A DNA stretch of 64,000 bases, taken from assembly GCF_001654495.1 (NCBI RefSeq), contig NZ_CP015849.1:558001-622000 (forward strand), read 5' to 3'. The translations under genes and the position numbers were made by a program. Every line of letters begins with the position of its first letter. Position 1 is the stretch's first letter. The notes under the pieces were generated by a model. That model saw only the letters and a program-made list of their open reading frames with translations. It was not told the DNA's origin and did no database searches. This document shows, in pieces, positions 21,951 to 31,771 of this stretch. The DNA comes from Streptomyces sp. SAT1. GTDB taxonomy: Bacteria > Actinomycetota > Actinomycetes > Streptomycetales > Streptomycetaceae.

Positions 21951-24173
21951 GTGGCACTGCGCGACACGTCACTGCCCGAGCCGTCCGGTCCCGTCCCGCC
22001 CCCGGCGGGACCGACCACGGCCGCCCCGCCCCTGGACCCAGGAGACCGTGAGCGCCTGCTGTCCGGGGCGCACCACGATCCGCACGCGCTGCTCGGCGCG
22101 CATCCGGTGCCGGGCGGGACCGCCGTCCGGACGCTGCGTCCGTTCGCCCGCGCGGTGAGCGTGCTGGCCGGCGGCGCGCGCGTCCCGCTGGTCTCCGAGG
22201 GGGACGGGCTGTTCTCGGCCGTCCTGCCGGGCGCCCGGATCCCCGAGTACACGCTGCTCGTCGAGTACGAGCAGGGGGAGCACGAGGTCCACGACCCGTA
22301 CCGCTTCCTGCCCGCGCTCGGCGAGCTGGACCTGCATCTGATCCGGGAGGGCCGGCACGAGCAGCTGTGGCGGGCGCTCGGCGCGGAGCCGATGACCCAC
22401 CAGGGCGTCGAGGGCACCCGGTTCACGGTGTGGGCGCCCAACGCGCGCGGGGTGCGGGTCGCCGGGGACTTCACGTACTGGGACGGCACCGCGTTCCCGA
22501 TGCGCTCGCTGGGCGCGGCGGGTGTGTGGGAGCTGTTCCTGCCGGGTGTCGGCGAGGGCGCGCGGTACAAGTTCGAGATCACCTCGCGGTACGGCGGCCG
22601 GTTCCTGAAGGCCGACCCGATGGCGCGGCGCACCGAGGTGCCGCCGGACACCGCCTCGATCGTGACGGCCGCGCATTACGAGTGGGGCGACGCCCGGTGG
22701 ATGGCGCACCGCGGGGACACGCCCGTGCACGAGGCGCCGCTGTCGGTGTACGAGGTGCACCTGCCGTCCTGGCGCAAGGGCCTGACCTACCGCGAGCTGG
22801 CCGAGGAACTGCCCGCGTACGTCAAGGACCTGGGCTTCACCCATGTGGAGCTGATGCCGGTCGCCGAGCATCCCTTCGGCGGTTCCTGGGGCTACCAGGT
22901 GACGTCGTACTACGCGCCGACCTCGCGGCTGGGCTCACCGGACGACTTCCGGTACTTCGTCGACGCCTGCCACCGCGCCGGGATCGGCGTGATCATGGAC
23001 TGGGTGCCGGCGCACTTCCCGAAGGACGACTGGGCGCTGGCCCGCTTCGACGGGGACCCGCTGTACGAGCCCGGGAACGCGCAGCGCGCCGAGCACCCGG
23101 ACTGGGGTACCTACGAGTTCGACTTCGCCCGTACCGAGGTGCGCAACTTCCTGGTGGCGAACGCCGTCTACTGGTGCGAGGAGTTCCACATCGACGGGCT
23201 GCGGGTGGACGCGGTCGCCTCGATGCTCTACCTCGACTACTCGCGCGACTCCGGCCAGTGGACGCCCAACCAGTACGGCGGGCGCGAGGACCTGGACGCG
23301 ATGGCGTTCCTCCAGGAGATGAACGCCACGGTGTACCGGCGGGCGCCGGGTGTGGTGACCATCGCCGAGGAGTCCACTGCCTGGGGCGGGGTGACCGCGC
23401 CGACCGACCGCGGCGGGCTCGGGTTCGGGCTGAAGTGGAACATGGGCTGGATGCACGACTCGCTCCAGTACATGAGCAAGGAGCCGGTGCACCGCAAGTA
23501 CCACCACCACGAGATGACGTTCTCGATGGTGTACGCCTACAGCGAGAACTACGTGCTGCCCATCTCGCACGACGAGGTGGTGCACGGCAAGCGGGCCCTG
23601 GTGTCGAAGATGCCGGGCGACTGGTGGCAGCGCCGCGCGGACCACCGGGCGTACCTGGGCTTCATGTGGGCCCATCCCGGCAAGCAACTGCTCTTCATGG
23701 GGCAGGAGTTCGCGCAGGGCGGGGAGTTCTCCGAGGAGCACGGGCCCGAGTGGTGGCTGCTGGAGGACGGCAACTGCTCGGCGGGCGACCACCGCGGGGT
23801 GCGGGACCTGGTGCGGGACCTCAACACGGTCTACCGGGACACCCCGGCGCTGTGGCAGTGCGACACCCGGCCCGAGGGGTTCCGCTGGGTCGCCGTGGAC
23901 GCCGCCGACGACAACGTCCTCGCGTTCCTGCGCCTGGACGCGGCGGGCACTCCGCTGCTGGCGGTGTCGAACTTCTCGCCCGTGGTCCGCGAGGGGTACC
24001 GCCTGCACGTGGGCGGCGACGTCACCGCCTGGTCGGAGGTCCTGAACACGGACGCGGCGCGCTACGGCGGCAGCGGTGTCACCGCCCCGGACCCCGTCGG
24101 GACCGAGGACGGACACGTCCGCCTCACCCTGCCGCCGCTGGCCACGCTCTGGCTGGCGCCGCACCCCGGCTGA
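21951..24173 (+). CDS. glgB: 1,4-alpha-glucan branching enzyme
   Basis: A 740-residue GH13_9 enzyme that introduces alpha-1,6 branches into the glucan made by GlgE. It has an extended actinobacterial N-terminal domain, a CBM48 ([25 protein letters not shown]) and the barrel with [18 protein letters not shown], nucleophile Asp in [18 protein letters not shown], Glu in TIAEESTAW and the SHDE motif. GTG 21951 has GAGAGGAGG upstream and starts 4 bp after mak. It is the last gene of the glgE-treS-mak-glgB operon. Confidence 0.94.
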   Translation: MALRDTSLPEPSGPVPPPAGPTTAAPPLDPGDRERLLSGAHHDPHALLGAHPVPGGTAVRTLRPFARAVSVLAGGARVPLVSEGDGLFSAVLPGARIPEYTLLVEYEQGEHEVHDPYRFLPALGELDLHLIREGRHEQLWRALGAEPMTHQGVEGTRFTVWAPNARGVRVAGDFTYWDGTAFPMRSLGAAGVWELFLPGVGEGARYKFEITSRYGGRFLKADPMARRTEVPPDTASIVTAAHYEWGDARWMAHRGDTPVHEAPLSVYEVHLPSWRKGLTYRELAEELPAYVKDLGFTHVELMPVAEHPFGGSWGYQVTSYYAPTSRLGSPDDFRYFVDACHRAGIGVIMDWVPAHFPKDDWALARFDGDPLYEPGNAQRAEHPDWGTYEFDFARTEVRNFLVANAVYWCEEFHIDGLRVDAVASMLYLDYSRDSGQWTPNQYGGREDLDAMAFLQEMNATVYRRAPGVVTIAEESTAWGGVTAPTDRGGLGFGLKWNMGWMHDSLQYMSKEPVHRKYHHHEMTFSMVYAYSENYVLPISHDEVVHGKRALVSKMPGDWWQRRADHRAYLGFMWAHPGKQLLFMGQEFAQGGEFSEEHGPEWWLLEDGNCSAGDHRGVRDLVRDLNTVYRDTPALWQCDTRPEGFRWVAVDAADDNVLAFLRLDAAGTPLLAVSNFSPVVREGYRLHVGGDVTAWSEVLNTDAARYGGSGVTAPDPVGTEDGHVRLTLPPLATLWLAPHPG

Positions 24174-24179
24174 GCCGTA

Positions 24180-24259
24180 CGGCCGGGCGCCTCGCGCGGC
24201 GCGGGGTGTCCGGCGGCCGTCCGAGGGCATTCGGGGTCGTACGACCCGGCGCCCGGCCG
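24180..24259. repeat. 12-bp inverted repeat enclosing a 14-bp palindrome
   Basis: Perfect arms 24180-24191 and 24248-24259 (CGGCCGGGCGCC / GGCGCCCGGCCG). Immediately inside the right arm is the 14-bp palindrome GGGTCGTACGACCC at 24234-24247, ending 20 bp before the next start codon. The outer repeat could terminate the glg operon; the inner palindrome looks like an operator. Confidence 0.5.
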
Positions 24260-24267
24260 GTGTCGCC

Positions 24268-25383
24268 ATGAGGGAAGGGCGGCAAGAGGTGCGGACCGTA
24301 GGAGTGGAGGAGGAACTCCTCCTGGTCGACCCGGGCAGCGGCGAGCCGAGGGCGCTGTCCGGCGCGGTGCTCGCCCGGGTCGAGGCGGACGACGCGGACA
24401 CGGACCGGGACGTGTTCGAGAAAGAGCTGTTCGGGCAGATGCTGGAGTTCGCCACGCATCCGCAGACGGACATGGCGGCGCTCGGCGCGGAGATCGTGCG
24501 CTGCCGCGAGGAGGCGGCCCGGCACGCCGGGGAGATCGGCTGCGCGGTGGCCGCGCTCGCCACCTCGCCGCTGCCGGTCAGCCCGACCATCACCGTGAAC
24601 CGCCGCTACCGGTGGCTGGCCGACCAGTACGGCATCGCCACCCGGGAGCAACTGGTCTGCGGCATGCACGTGCATGTGGCGGTCGACTCGGACGAGGAGG
24701 GCGTCGCCGTCCTGGACCGTATCCGCCCGTGGCTGCCCGCGCTGCTGGCGATCAGCGGGAACTCGCCCTTCTGGCAGGGCGACGACTCCTGCTACGACAG
24801 CTACCGCAGCCGGGTCTGGGACCGCTGGCCCTCGGCCGGTCCGACCGAGCTGTTCGGGTCGGCGGAGCGCTACCACCGGCTGGTCGCGGACATGGTGGCC
24901 ACCGGGGTGATCCTCGACGAGAAGATGGCCTACTTCGACGCGCGGCTCTCCGAGCGGTATCCCACGGTGGAGATCCGGGTCGCGGACGTGTGCCTGCGCG
25001 CGGGCACGGCCCGGCTGCTCGCCACGCTCGCCCGCGCGCTGGTGGAGACCGCCGCCCGGCAGTGGCGGTCGGGCGGCGAACCGCCGGACCACGGGGTGAG
25101 CCTGCTGCGGCTGGCCGCCTGGCAGGCCGCGCGGACCGGCCCCCGGCAGGAGCTGCTGCATCCGCTGACCATGCGGCGGCTGCCGGCCGAGTCGGTGCTG
25201 CGGGGTCTGCTCGACCATGTCGCCGACGCGCTCGCCGACGCCGGTGACCTGGACGCGGCGCGGGAGGGGCTGGACACGCTGTTCGCGCAGGGCAACGGGG
25301 CACGGACACAGCGTGAGCTGCTGGAGCGCACCGGGAGCCTGCGGGAGGTCGTCGCCGCGTGTGTGCGCCTCACCCAGGAGTGA
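24268..25383 (+). CDS. Carboxylate-amine ligase, glutamate-cysteine ligase type 2 (YbdK) family
   Basis: A 371-residue ATP-dependent ligase of the GCS2 family, which joins a carboxylate (classically glutamate gamma-carboxyl) to an amine. Motifs: VGVEEELLLVDP near the N-terminus, CGMHVHVAVD and VEIRVADVCLRAGTARLLA. YbdK members have weak glutamate-cysteine ligase activity in vitro; the true substrates in Streptomyces, which use mycothiol, are unknown. ATG 24268 chosen; an alternative GTG at 24289 is possible. A 14-bp palindrome just upstream may control it. Confidence 0.85.
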   Translation: MREGRQEVRTVGVEEELLLVDPGSGEPRALSGAVLARVEADDADTDRDVFEKELFGQMLEFATHPQTDMAALGAEIVRCREEAARHAGEIGCAVAALATSPLPVSPTITVNRRYRWLADQYGIATREQLVCGMHVHVAVDSDEEGVAVLDRIRPWLPALLAISGNSPFWQGDDSCYDSYRSRVWDRWPSAGPTELFGSAERYHRLVADMVATGVILDEKMAYFDARLSERYPTVEIRVADVCLRAGTARLLATLARALVETAARQWRSGGEPPDHGVSLLRLAAWQAARTGPRQELLHPLTMRRLPAESVLRGLLDHVADALADAGDLDAAREGLDTLFAQGNGARTQRELLERTGSLREVVAACVRLTQE

Positions 25384-25401
25384 GACGGCCGCGCGGGGCG
25401 C

Positions 25402-25635
25402 TCAGCGGATCAGGACCAGGGCGTAGCCCAGCAGGCCCGCCGCGATCAGCAGGACGAGCAGCAGGATCAGGGTGAGCGGGGTCGCCGCCCAGCCCCGGGA
25501 GGTGGCCTCCGGCTCCCGCGGCCCGGCCTCGGGCATGCTGCTCTCGGCGGGCGGTGTCTCGCCGGGCGGCACTCCGCCGCCCGGTTCGAGCCCGGTCGTC
25601 CGGTCCGGGTCGGGATCTGGATTGACGTAGCTCAT
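25402..25635 (-). CDS. DUF6480 family small membrane protein
   Basis: A 77-residue protein beginning MSYVNPDPDPDRTTGLEPGGGVPPG and ending in one hydrophobic helix (LTLILLLVLLIAAGLLGYALVLI). I recognise the PGGGVPPGETPPAESS segment as the Streptomyces DUF6480 family, function unknown. It is a tail-anchored type with a Pro/Gly-rich cytoplasmic region. ATG 25635 follows GGGGGT. It lies convergent to the ligase gene, 18 bp from its stop. Confidence 0.75.
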   Translation of the reverse strand: MSYVNPDPDPDRTTGLEPGGGVPPGETPPAESSMPEAGPREPEATSRGWAATPLTLILLLVLLIAAGLLGYALVLIR

Positions 25636-25787
25636 GACCCCCGGGTCCCCACTTCCGCCCGTCCGGACGCGCGGCTGAGACGGGCGCCACGGGATGCCCA
25701 CGCGTAGCCCTGGCACCCACGGGAACTAGACAGGAGGACGAAGGGAAGTACGACGACGCCCTGCGCACGCCGGGCAGGGAAGGCGAG

Positions 25788-26222
25788 ATGCCAACCGAGC
25801 CGCATGGGGACGACACACTGGCCACCGAGGGGATACCGAGCCGAACCGCCCGCTTCGCGGGCGAGCTGCACCATGTGACGGGTGCGCGCCTCGCCGCGGA
25901 GGAGTTCCTGGACGATCTGGCGCGCCGCGCCCTGCCGGCGGCCCCCGAGCACTGGGACGACATCCTGCTGGTGGTCACCGAACTCGCCGCGAACGCCGTG
26001 CAGTACGCGCCGGGGCCGTTCGTGCTGTGTCTGCGGCGGACCTTCGACGGGGTGCATGTGACGCTGAGCGACACCAGCACCACGCCGCCGGCGCCGCGCC
26101 CGTTCCATCCGAGCCGGGGCGGCGGCGGGATCGGCTGGCATCTGATCCACACGCTGAGCGACCAGGTCAGTGTCGTGGTGACCGGCCAGGGCAAGGACGT
26201 CCACGTCTTCCTGCCCTGGTGA
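25788..26222 (+). CDS. RsbW-like ATP-binding anti-sigma regulatory protein
   Basis: A 144-residue HATPase_c_2 protein: N-box VVTELAANAVQYAPG, G1 region LSDTSTTPP and G2 box GGGGIGWHLIHTL. Such proteins are serine kinases that sequester SigB-type sigma factors and phosphorylate STAS antagonists. A STAS gene lies 0.6 kb downstream and two SigB-type sigma genes are in the window, so membership in a partner-switching network is plausible but the partners cannot be assigned. A strong hairpin follows. Confidence 0.85.
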   Translation: MPTEPHGDDTLATEGIPSRTARFAGELHHVTGARLAAEEFLDDLARRALPAAPEHWDDILLVVTELAANAVQYAPGPFVLCLRRTFDGVHVTLSDTSTTPPAPRPFHPSRGGGGIGWHLIHTLSDQVSVVVTGQGKDVHVFLPW

Positions 26223-26238
26223 ACCGGTCGTCCCGGCG

Positions 26239-26288
26239 GGACCCCGCCTGAGGAGCCCCGGGCTCGCCGGGGTCCTCAGGCGGGGTCC
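26239..26288. terminator. Bidirectional terminator hairpin
   Basis: Perfect 16-bp arms at 26239-26254 and 26273-26288, with a further CCCCG/CGGGG pairing inside. It separates the converging ATPase and PRC-barrel genes; its right arm covers the stop codon of the minus-strand gene. Confidence 0.8.
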
Positions 26289-26647
26289 GGCTCCCGTGGC
26301 GGCAGGCCGTGGTAGTACTCCCCCACCCGGGTCAGATAGTCCCGGTCGAGGGTCTCGCTGTCGGTGCGGAACCGCGGCGCGTCCTTGATCTCCGCCCGGG
26401 AGCAGGCCACTTCGACCCTGCGCCCGGCCGGGTCGACGCGGCTCACCACGCCCGCGGGGACGAGCGCGCTGCGGCCGAACACCCACACACCGGTGTCCAC
26501 GACCAGGTGCCGCATCCCGAAGCGCTCCGCCTCCCGGTCCACATGGCCCACGGTGCCGTCGGCGGCGACGACGGTGAACCCGGTCAGGTCCGTCTCGCCG
26601 GTGCGGCCGGCCTGCGGCGGGTACGCCCAGATTCCCTCGATGGTCAC
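26276..26647 (-). CDS. PRC-barrel domain protein
   Basis: A 123-residue soluble protein with a PRC-barrel pattern: TGETDLTGFTVVAADGTVGHVDREAERFGMRHLVVDTGVWVFGRSALVPAGVVSRVD. The fold occurs in photosynthetic reaction centre subunit H and the ribosome factor RimM; stand-alone actinobacterial versions are uncharacterised and often lie near stress genes, as here. GTG 26647 follows AAAGGGGCAGGG. The upstream 150 bp are shared with the divergent STAS gene. Confidence 0.8.
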   Translation of the reverse strand: MTIEGIWAYPPQAGRTGETDLTGFTVVAADGTVGHVDREAERFGMRHLVVDTGVWVFGRSALVPAGVVSRVDPAGRRVEVACSRAEIKDAPRFRTDSETLDRDYLTRVGEYYHGLPPREPDPA

Positions 26648-26737
26648 GCTGCCCTGCCCCTTTCGCTCGGTGCCTCCACAGCAGCAACTACCCTGCGCCG
26701 ACGGCGGCATTCGACGACCCGGGTCCGGGACCGGCAC

Positions 26738-26762
26738 GTATGGCCGCCCGGTTCGGGGGTAG
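26738..26762 (+). promoter_or_regulatory. Possible SigB-type promoter for the STAS gene
   Basis: GTAT (26738-26741), 15 nt, then GGGTAG (26757-26762). It fits GNNT-N14-16-GGGTAC/T except for the last base. The start codon is 37 bp downstream. Confidence 0.35.
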
Positions 26763-26798
26763 GCGCGGGTGCGCAGTCGCCCTTCGATGGAGGTACCC

Positions 26799-27179
26799 GT
26801 GTCCCATGCCCAGAACCCGCTGACCGTCGAGGTCACCCTCGTCCGGGAGGACGTCGCCCTGCTCACGGCCGAGGGGTACCTGGACGTCGACACCGCGACC
26901 GAGCTCCAGGCCCATCTGGCCAACCAGCTCCATCACGGCCGCCGGCACTTCCTGCTCGACCTGAGCGGAGTGCCCTTCATGGACTCCTCCGGCATGAACA
27001 TCGTCCTGCGCGTCTACCAGGAGGTCCGGCGGCTGCCGGGCAGCGTGCACGTCATCGCGCCCGCACCGGCCGTCCAGCGGATCTTCGACCTCACCGGGGT
27101 CAGTCTCACGGTGCCGGTCTCGCGGACGGCAGAGGAGGCGCTGGCCCTGATCGACGCGCCGGTCGAACGGTCGGCCTGA
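26799..27179 (+). CDS. STAS domain anti-sigma factor antagonist
   Basis: A 126-residue STAS protein. The phosphoacceptor motif is MDSSGMNIV with Ser63/Ser64, where RsbW-like kinases phosphorylate antagonists such as RsbV/SpoIIAA. Dephosphorylated, it would bind an anti-sigma protein and release a SigB-type sigma factor. GTG 26799 lies 4 nt after GGAGGT; the ATG at 26787 overlaps that site, so it is less likely. The nearest candidate kinase is the ATPase at 25788. Confidence 0.88.
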   Translation: MSHAQNPLTVEVTLVREDVALLTAEGYLDVDTATELQAHLANQLHHGRRHFLLDLSGVPFMDSSGMNIVLRVYQEVRRLPGSVHVIAPAPAVQRIFDLTGVSLTVPVSRTAEEALALIDAPVERSA

Positions 27180-27416
27180 GAGCGCGGAGGGCGGGCCCCG
27201 CCGGGGCGTCCGGTGCGGCCGGTGCTGTCGCTACTGGTGCGCGGACGGCCCGGTGCGGGCATGGTGGTGATCGACACGTGTGTGCGGGCGCCGTGCCCGG
27301 CCGGCGGAAGGAGGCCCGGCGGCACGGCGGGAGCGACGAGGTGCGAAAGCAGCGATCCGGGGGCAGGCGCTCGACGCCGCGGCACGCCGCCGGAGCCGCA
27401 GAAGGGAAGAGACACC

Positions 27417-28781
27417 GTGACACGACCCAGGATCCTGGTGGTCGGCGCAGGTTTCGCCGGAGTGGAGTGCGTCCGCCGTCTGGAACGCACCCTCTCCCCC
27501 AGCGAGGCCGACGTCACCCTGGTGACACCGTTCGCCTACCAGCTGTATCTGCCGCTGCTGCCCCAGGTCGCCTCCGGCGTGCTGACGCCGCAGTCGATCG
27601 CCGTCTCCCTGCGCCGCAGCAGGAAGTACCGCACCCGGATCATCCCGGGCGGCGCCGTCGGCGTGGATCTGAAGGCCAAGGTCTGCGTCGTCCGCACCAT
27701 CACCGACCGGATCGTCGACGAGTCCTACGACTACATCGTGCTGGCCCCCGGCAGCATCACCCGCACCTTCGACATCCCGGGTCTGACCGACCACGCCTTC
27801 GGCATGAAGACGCTCGCCGAGGCCGCGTACGTCCGGGACCACGTCATCACCCAGCTCGACCTGGCCGACGCCAGCGACGACGCGGCCGAGCGGGCCGCGC
27901 GGCTCCAGTTCGTGGTCGTCGGCGGCGGGTACGCCGGGACCGAGACCGCGGCCTGCCTCCAGCGGCTGACGCACGCCGCCGTCAAGCGCTACCCGCGGCT
28001 GGACCCGGCGCTGATCAAGTGGCATCTGATCGACATCGCCCCCAAGCTGATGCCCGAGCTGGGCGACAAGCTGGGCCGCGCCGCCCAGGAGGACCTGCGC
28101 AGGCGGGGCATCGAGATCTCGCTCGGGGTGTCCATCGCCAAGGCCGGCCCGGAGGAGGTCACCTTCACCGACGGCCGGGTGGTGCCCACCCACACCCTGA
28201 TCTGGACGGCGGGCGTGGTCGCCAGCCCGCTCATCGCCACCCTCGGCGCGGACACCGTCCGCGGACGGCTCGCGGTGACCGACGAGATGTGCCTGCCCGG
28301 GTACGACGGGGTGTTCGCGCTCGGTGACGCCGCCGCCGTGCCCGACCTCGCCAAGGGCGACGGCGCGGTCTGCCCGCCGACCGCGCAGCACGCGATGCGC
28401 CAGGGCAGGCGGGTCGCGGAGAACGTCGTCGCAACCTTGCGCGGCGGACCGATGCGCCGCTACGAGCACAAGGACCTGGGTCTCGTCGTGGACCTGGGCG
28501 GCGCGGACGCGGTCGCCAAGCCGCTCGGTGTCGAACTGCACGGGGTGCCCGCCCAGGCGGTGGCCCGCGGCTACCACCTGGGGGCGCTGCGCACCAATGT
28601 CGCCAAGGTCAGGGTCGCGACGAACTGGCTGCTCAACGCGGTCGCGGGCGACGACTTCGTCCGCACCGGCTTCCAGGCCCGCAAGCCGGCCAAGCTGAAG
28701 GACTTCGAGTACACCGACGCGTACATGACGGCGCAGCAGGTGCAGGAGTACGTGGAGAAGGCGCGTCCGCGGGCGCTGTGA
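27417..28781 (+). CDS. Type II NADH dehydrogenase-like FAD oxidoreductase
   Basis: A 454-residue single-polypeptide flavoprotein. N-terminal FAD site RILVVGAGFAGVEC; second NAD(P)H site FVVVGGGYAGTET; FAD closing motif FALGDAAAVPD; C-terminal segment FQARKPAKLKDFEYTDAYMTAQQVQ, amphipathic and probably membrane-associated. The family passes electrons from NADH to menaquinone without proton pumping. GTG 27417 follows AAGGGAAG. The 237 bp upstream hold no gene I can support. Confidence 0.88.
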   Translation: MTRPRILVVGAGFAGVECVRRLERTLSPSEADVTLVTPFAYQLYLPLLPQVASGVLTPQSIAVSLRRSRKYRTRIIPGGAVGVDLKAKVCVVRTITDRIVDESYDYIVLAPGSITRTFDIPGLTDHAFGMKTLAEAAYVRDHVITQLDLADASDDAAERAARLQFVVVGGGYAGTETAACLQRLTHAAVKRYPRLDPALIKWHLIDIAPKLMPELGDKLGRAAQEDLRRRGIEISLGVSIAKAGPEEVTFTDGRVVPTHTLIWTAGVVASPLIATLGADTVRGRLAVTDEMCLPGYDGVFALGDAAAVPDLAKGDGAVCPPTAQHAMRQGRRVAENVVATLRGGPMRRYEHKDLGLVVDLGGADAVAKPLGVELHGVPAQAVARGYHLGALRTNVAKVRVATNWLLNAVAGDDFVRTGFQARKPAKLKDFEYTDAYMTAQQVQEYVEKARPRAL

Positions 28782-28919
28782 CGCCGCGCGGGCGGAGATC
28801 GGCGCCGCGCCCGGCCGGGCCGCTCCGGGCGGTCCGGCCGTGGCGTGCGATGCTGGAGAAACGGATCATCGCGAAGATCCACGGCAAGATCCACGGGGAT
28901 CGGGAGAGAGTACGGCGGC

Positions 28920-31175
28920 GTGAGTGCAGCGGAGGAGTCGCTCGGGACACGGCTCTGGGATCGCGTCACGGCGTCCGATCCCGGGCTGCTGAGACTGGCC
29001 GCGGGGTCGCGGACGGCGGGATCGATAGCGCTGACCCTGGCGGTGCTGACCGCGCTGCGGGTGCCGGTCCCGCATCTGGTGGCCGGTGCGATCGCCTCGA
29101 TGGCGGCCACCTTCGCCATCCGGGAGAAGCAGCGCTCCCAGCAGGCGCTGACCCTGGCGCTGGGTCTGCCCGTGGCGCTGGCGTCGGTCGCCCTGGGCGC
29201 CCTGCTGAACTCCCGGGTGATCGCCGGTGACCTCTTCTTCGTCGTCCTGATCTTCTGCGCGGTCTACAGCCGCCGCTTCGGCGACCGGGGCAACGCGCTG
29301 GGCCTGATCGGCTTCCAGATCTACTTCATGTCGCTGTTCGTCGGCGCCACCGGGCACACGCTGCCCGCCCTGTTCGGTGTCGTCACGGTCGCGTTCGCGG
29401 CCAGCGCGCTGGTGCGCTTCGTGATCGTCTACGAGACTCCGGCGGGCGTCCTGCTGCGGCTGCGCGAGGCGTTCCGGGTACGGCTGGCCCAGCTGGTCTC
29501 CGCCCAGCTGGAGCTGCTGGACGCCGGGCCCGGGGACGCCGACAAGGCCCTGGAGGCGGTGCGCGAGGGCACCGCCCGGCTGCACGAGACGGCCCTGATG
29601 ATCCAGGGCCGCCTGGAGCAGGGCACCTCCGACGAGTCCGTGGCCCGGCTGGTGCAGCGGCGCATCGCGGGCGCCGAGATCTCCGCCGAGCGGCTGGGAC
29701 TGCTGCTGCTCACCGCCCGCAGCAGCGAGCGGACCGACACGCTCACCCTGCACCTGCCCGGCGCGCCCGTCCCCTCGGGCGGCCGGGAGCCGGTGCGGGA
29801 GGAGGCCACCGACACGCTGCGCCGGGATCTGCGGGCGCTGCGCATGCTGGTGCTGCGGCCGGTCGGCGAGGGCGGGGGCACCGCGATGACGCATGTGCGC
29901 AACCGGCTGCTCGGCTACCGCGACGAGGAGAACCTGCCGGCCGCCTCGGCGGCCCTCCAGGACGTCTTCCGCGGTATCGGGGAGGCCGCCCGCGCGGTGC
30001 TGGGGCTGCGGGTCGCGCTCGGCGGGCCGCAGGACGAGTCCGACGACTCCCCGGCCACCACCCGCTCCCGGGAGGAGCTGGACGCCGAGGACGCCGCCAT
30101 CGAGGGCGCCGAGGCGGGCGAACAGGCGCTGGAGGAGCCCGCCACCGGGCTGCGCCGGCCCACCACGCGGGCCGCGGTGCAGGTGGCGCTGGGGTCCGCG
30201 CTGGCCATCGTGGGCGGTGAGTTCCTCTCCAGCCAGCGCTGGTACTGGGCGGTGCTGACCTGCTGGATCGTCTTCATCAACACCTCGTCCACGGGCGAGA
30301 TCCTGGTCAAGGGCTACCGCAGGCTGCTGGGCACCGTGCTCGGGGTGGTGGCGGGCATCGTGCTGGCCGGGCTGGTCGGTCCGCACACCTGGCCGGCCCT
30401 GGCGCTGGTGCTGCTGCTGGTCTTCGCGATGTTCTACACGGCGCCGCTGTCGTACACGCTGATGTCGTTCTTCGTCACGGCAGCGCTGGGGCTGCTCTAC
30501 ACGCTGCTGCACACCTACAGCCTGTCGGTGCTGGTGCTGCGCATCGAGGAGACGGCGCTGGGCGCCGCCTGCGGGATCATCGCGGCGGCCGTGGTGCTGC
30601 CGGTGCGCACCGACCGCCGCACGGACGAGCTGCTGGGCACGGTGCTGGAGCGGCTCTACGACGTCACGGGCACCGCCGTGGACCAGCTCAGCGGCGGCCC
30701 GCAGGCGGATCTCCTGGACCAGGCGCGCGATCTCGACCAGGCGCTGAGCGATCTGCGCGGCGCGGTGCAGCCGCTCACGCACCCGATCACGCCCCTGCGG
30801 GCCCGGCGCGACACCGCGCAGTACCTGCTGGCGCTGCTGGAGACCTGTGCGTATCACGCGCGGTCGCTGGCCGCGACCGCCGAGCTGCTGCCGACGCATC
30901 CGTCGATAGCCGCCGATCCGCGGCTGCGGCAGGCGTGCCGCCGGATCACGCACAACATCGCGGCGCTCACCGCGCACGTGGCCGACGAGCCGGACGCCCC
31001 CGGGATCGAGACGGGTCCGAGCATCGCGTCGCTGCTGGAGTCGGGCGGCACGCCGGGCACGCCCCGCTACGGCCGGATCACCGACCGGGTGCTGCGGCAT
31101 CTGCAGCGCCTGGACGAGGGAGTGGTGGGTCTGGCCCGTCCGCTGGGCGTCCGGGTGCCGACGCCCAAGCGGTGA
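28920..31175 (+). CDS. FUSC family membrane protein (aromatic acid exporter-like)
   Basis: A 751-residue protein with two sets of hydrophobic helices, residues about 35-185 and 415-560, each followed by a long soluble region; the second has WYWAVLTCWIVFINTSSTGEILVKGYRRLLGTVLG, characteristic of the FUSC/YccS/AaeB group. Members are proposed to export fusaric or aromatic acids. The start is GTG 28920 after GGGAGAGAG. Just upstream is a short direct repeat (AAGATCCACGG twice at about 28874-28898). The substrate is not evident from neighbours. Confidence 0.85.
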   Translation: MSAAEESLGTRLWDRVTASDPGLLRLAAGSRTAGSIALTLAVLTALRVPVPHLVAGAIASMAATFAIREKQRSQQALTLALGLPVALASVALGALLNSRVIAGDLFFVVLIFCAVYSRRFGDRGNALGLIGFQIYFMSLFVGATGHTLPALFGVVTVAFAASALVRFVIVYETPAGVLLRLREAFRVRLAQLVSAQLELLDAGPGDADKALEAVREGTARLHETALMIQGRLEQGTSDESVARLVQRRIAGAEISAERLGLLLLTARSSERTDTLTLHLPGAPVPSGGREPVREEATDTLRRDLRALRMLVLRPVGEGGGTAMTHVRNRLLGYRDEENLPAASAALQDVFRGIGEAARAVLGLRVALGGPQDESDDSPATTRSREELDAEDAAIEGAEAGEQALEEPATGLRRPTTRAAVQVALGSALAIVGGEFLSSQRWYWAVLTCWIVFINTSSTGEILVKGYRRLLGTVLGVVAGIVLAGLVGPHTWPALALVLLLVFAMFYTAPLSYTLMSFFVTAALGLLYTLLHTYSLSVLVLRIEETALGAACGIIAAAVVLPVRTDRRTDELLGTVLERLYDVTGTAVDQLSGGPQADLLDQARDLDQALSDLRGAVQPLTHPITPLRARRDTAQYLLALLETCAYHARSLAATAELLPTHPSIAADPRLRQACRRITHNIAALTAHVADEPDAPGIETGPSIASLLESGGTPGTPRYGRITDRVLRHLQRLDEGVVGLARPLGVRVPTPKR

Positions 31176-31191
31176 GACGGGTCCAGCCGGG

Positions 31192-31632
31192 TCAGAAGTC
31201 CGTGGGCAGGTCGCTGACGGCGGCGATGCCGCGCAGCTCCTCGGTCTCGCGGTGCCGGTCGCGGATGTAGTCGGCGATCTCCGTGAGGCGGGCCGGGTCG
31301 GCGGCCGTGGTGGCGTCGGTGACCACCCGGACCGGGCCGGTCTCCTCTATCTCCAGGACGACCAGCTCGTTGTCCAGCCGGCCGGTGACCGCGGTGGCGA
31401 TGACCAGGGCCGCCTCGTCGCGTATCTGCTGGGGCAGGCCCTGGGTCTGCGGCCCGTCCAGCGGGAAGTCGGCGGTGGGCACGCCCTGCTCCCCCTGTTC
31501 GTGGATGGCGCGCAGCACCGGGTCCACCACGGTGAGCAGGAGTTCGTAGTCGTCCTCTGGCATCCGGATCCGCAGGAGGTCGAGGTACACCTCCACGGCC
31601 CGGTCGTCGGGCGGAAACTCGTCTTCGCTCAT
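31192..31632 (-). CDS. Conserved hypothetical acidic protein
   Basis: A 146-residue acidic soluble protein, no family recognised. It begins MSEDEFPPDDRAVEVYLDLLRIRMPEDDYELLL and contains helical and beta stretches without enzyme motifs, signal peptide or membrane segments. ATG 31632 has CGGAGCAG upstream. It lies downstream of, and on the same strand as, the sigma factor gene at 31772, separated by 139 bp, so co-expression is possible. Confidence 0.65.
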   Translation of the reverse strand: MSEDEFPPDDRAVEVYLDLLRIRMPEDDYELLLTVVDPVLRAIHEQGEQGVPTADFPLDGPQTQGLPQQIRDEAALVIATAVTGRLDNELVVLEIEETGPVRVVTDATTAADPARLTEIADYIRDRHRETEELRGIAAVSDLPTDF

Positions 31633-31771
31633 CTGCTCCGTGTTCCCCGCCCGGCGTCTCTCAGACCCGGCACCTGCGATCGGCCGGTGCCCGTGAAGGC
31701 GCGCCGGGCGCGCTCGCGCCACCTCCGGGCGCGGGGGTGCGCCGGGCGGTGGCGGGGGTGCGCCGGGCCGG

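Noticed and set aside
27231..28577. 448-codon minus-strand frame over the NADH dehydrogenase gene
   Set aside because: Antisense shadow; the plus strand has full FAD and NAD motifs.
28866..31100. 744-codon minus-strand frame over the FUSC gene
   Set aside because: Gln/Arg/His-rich shadow with no domain; the plus strand has the membrane helices.
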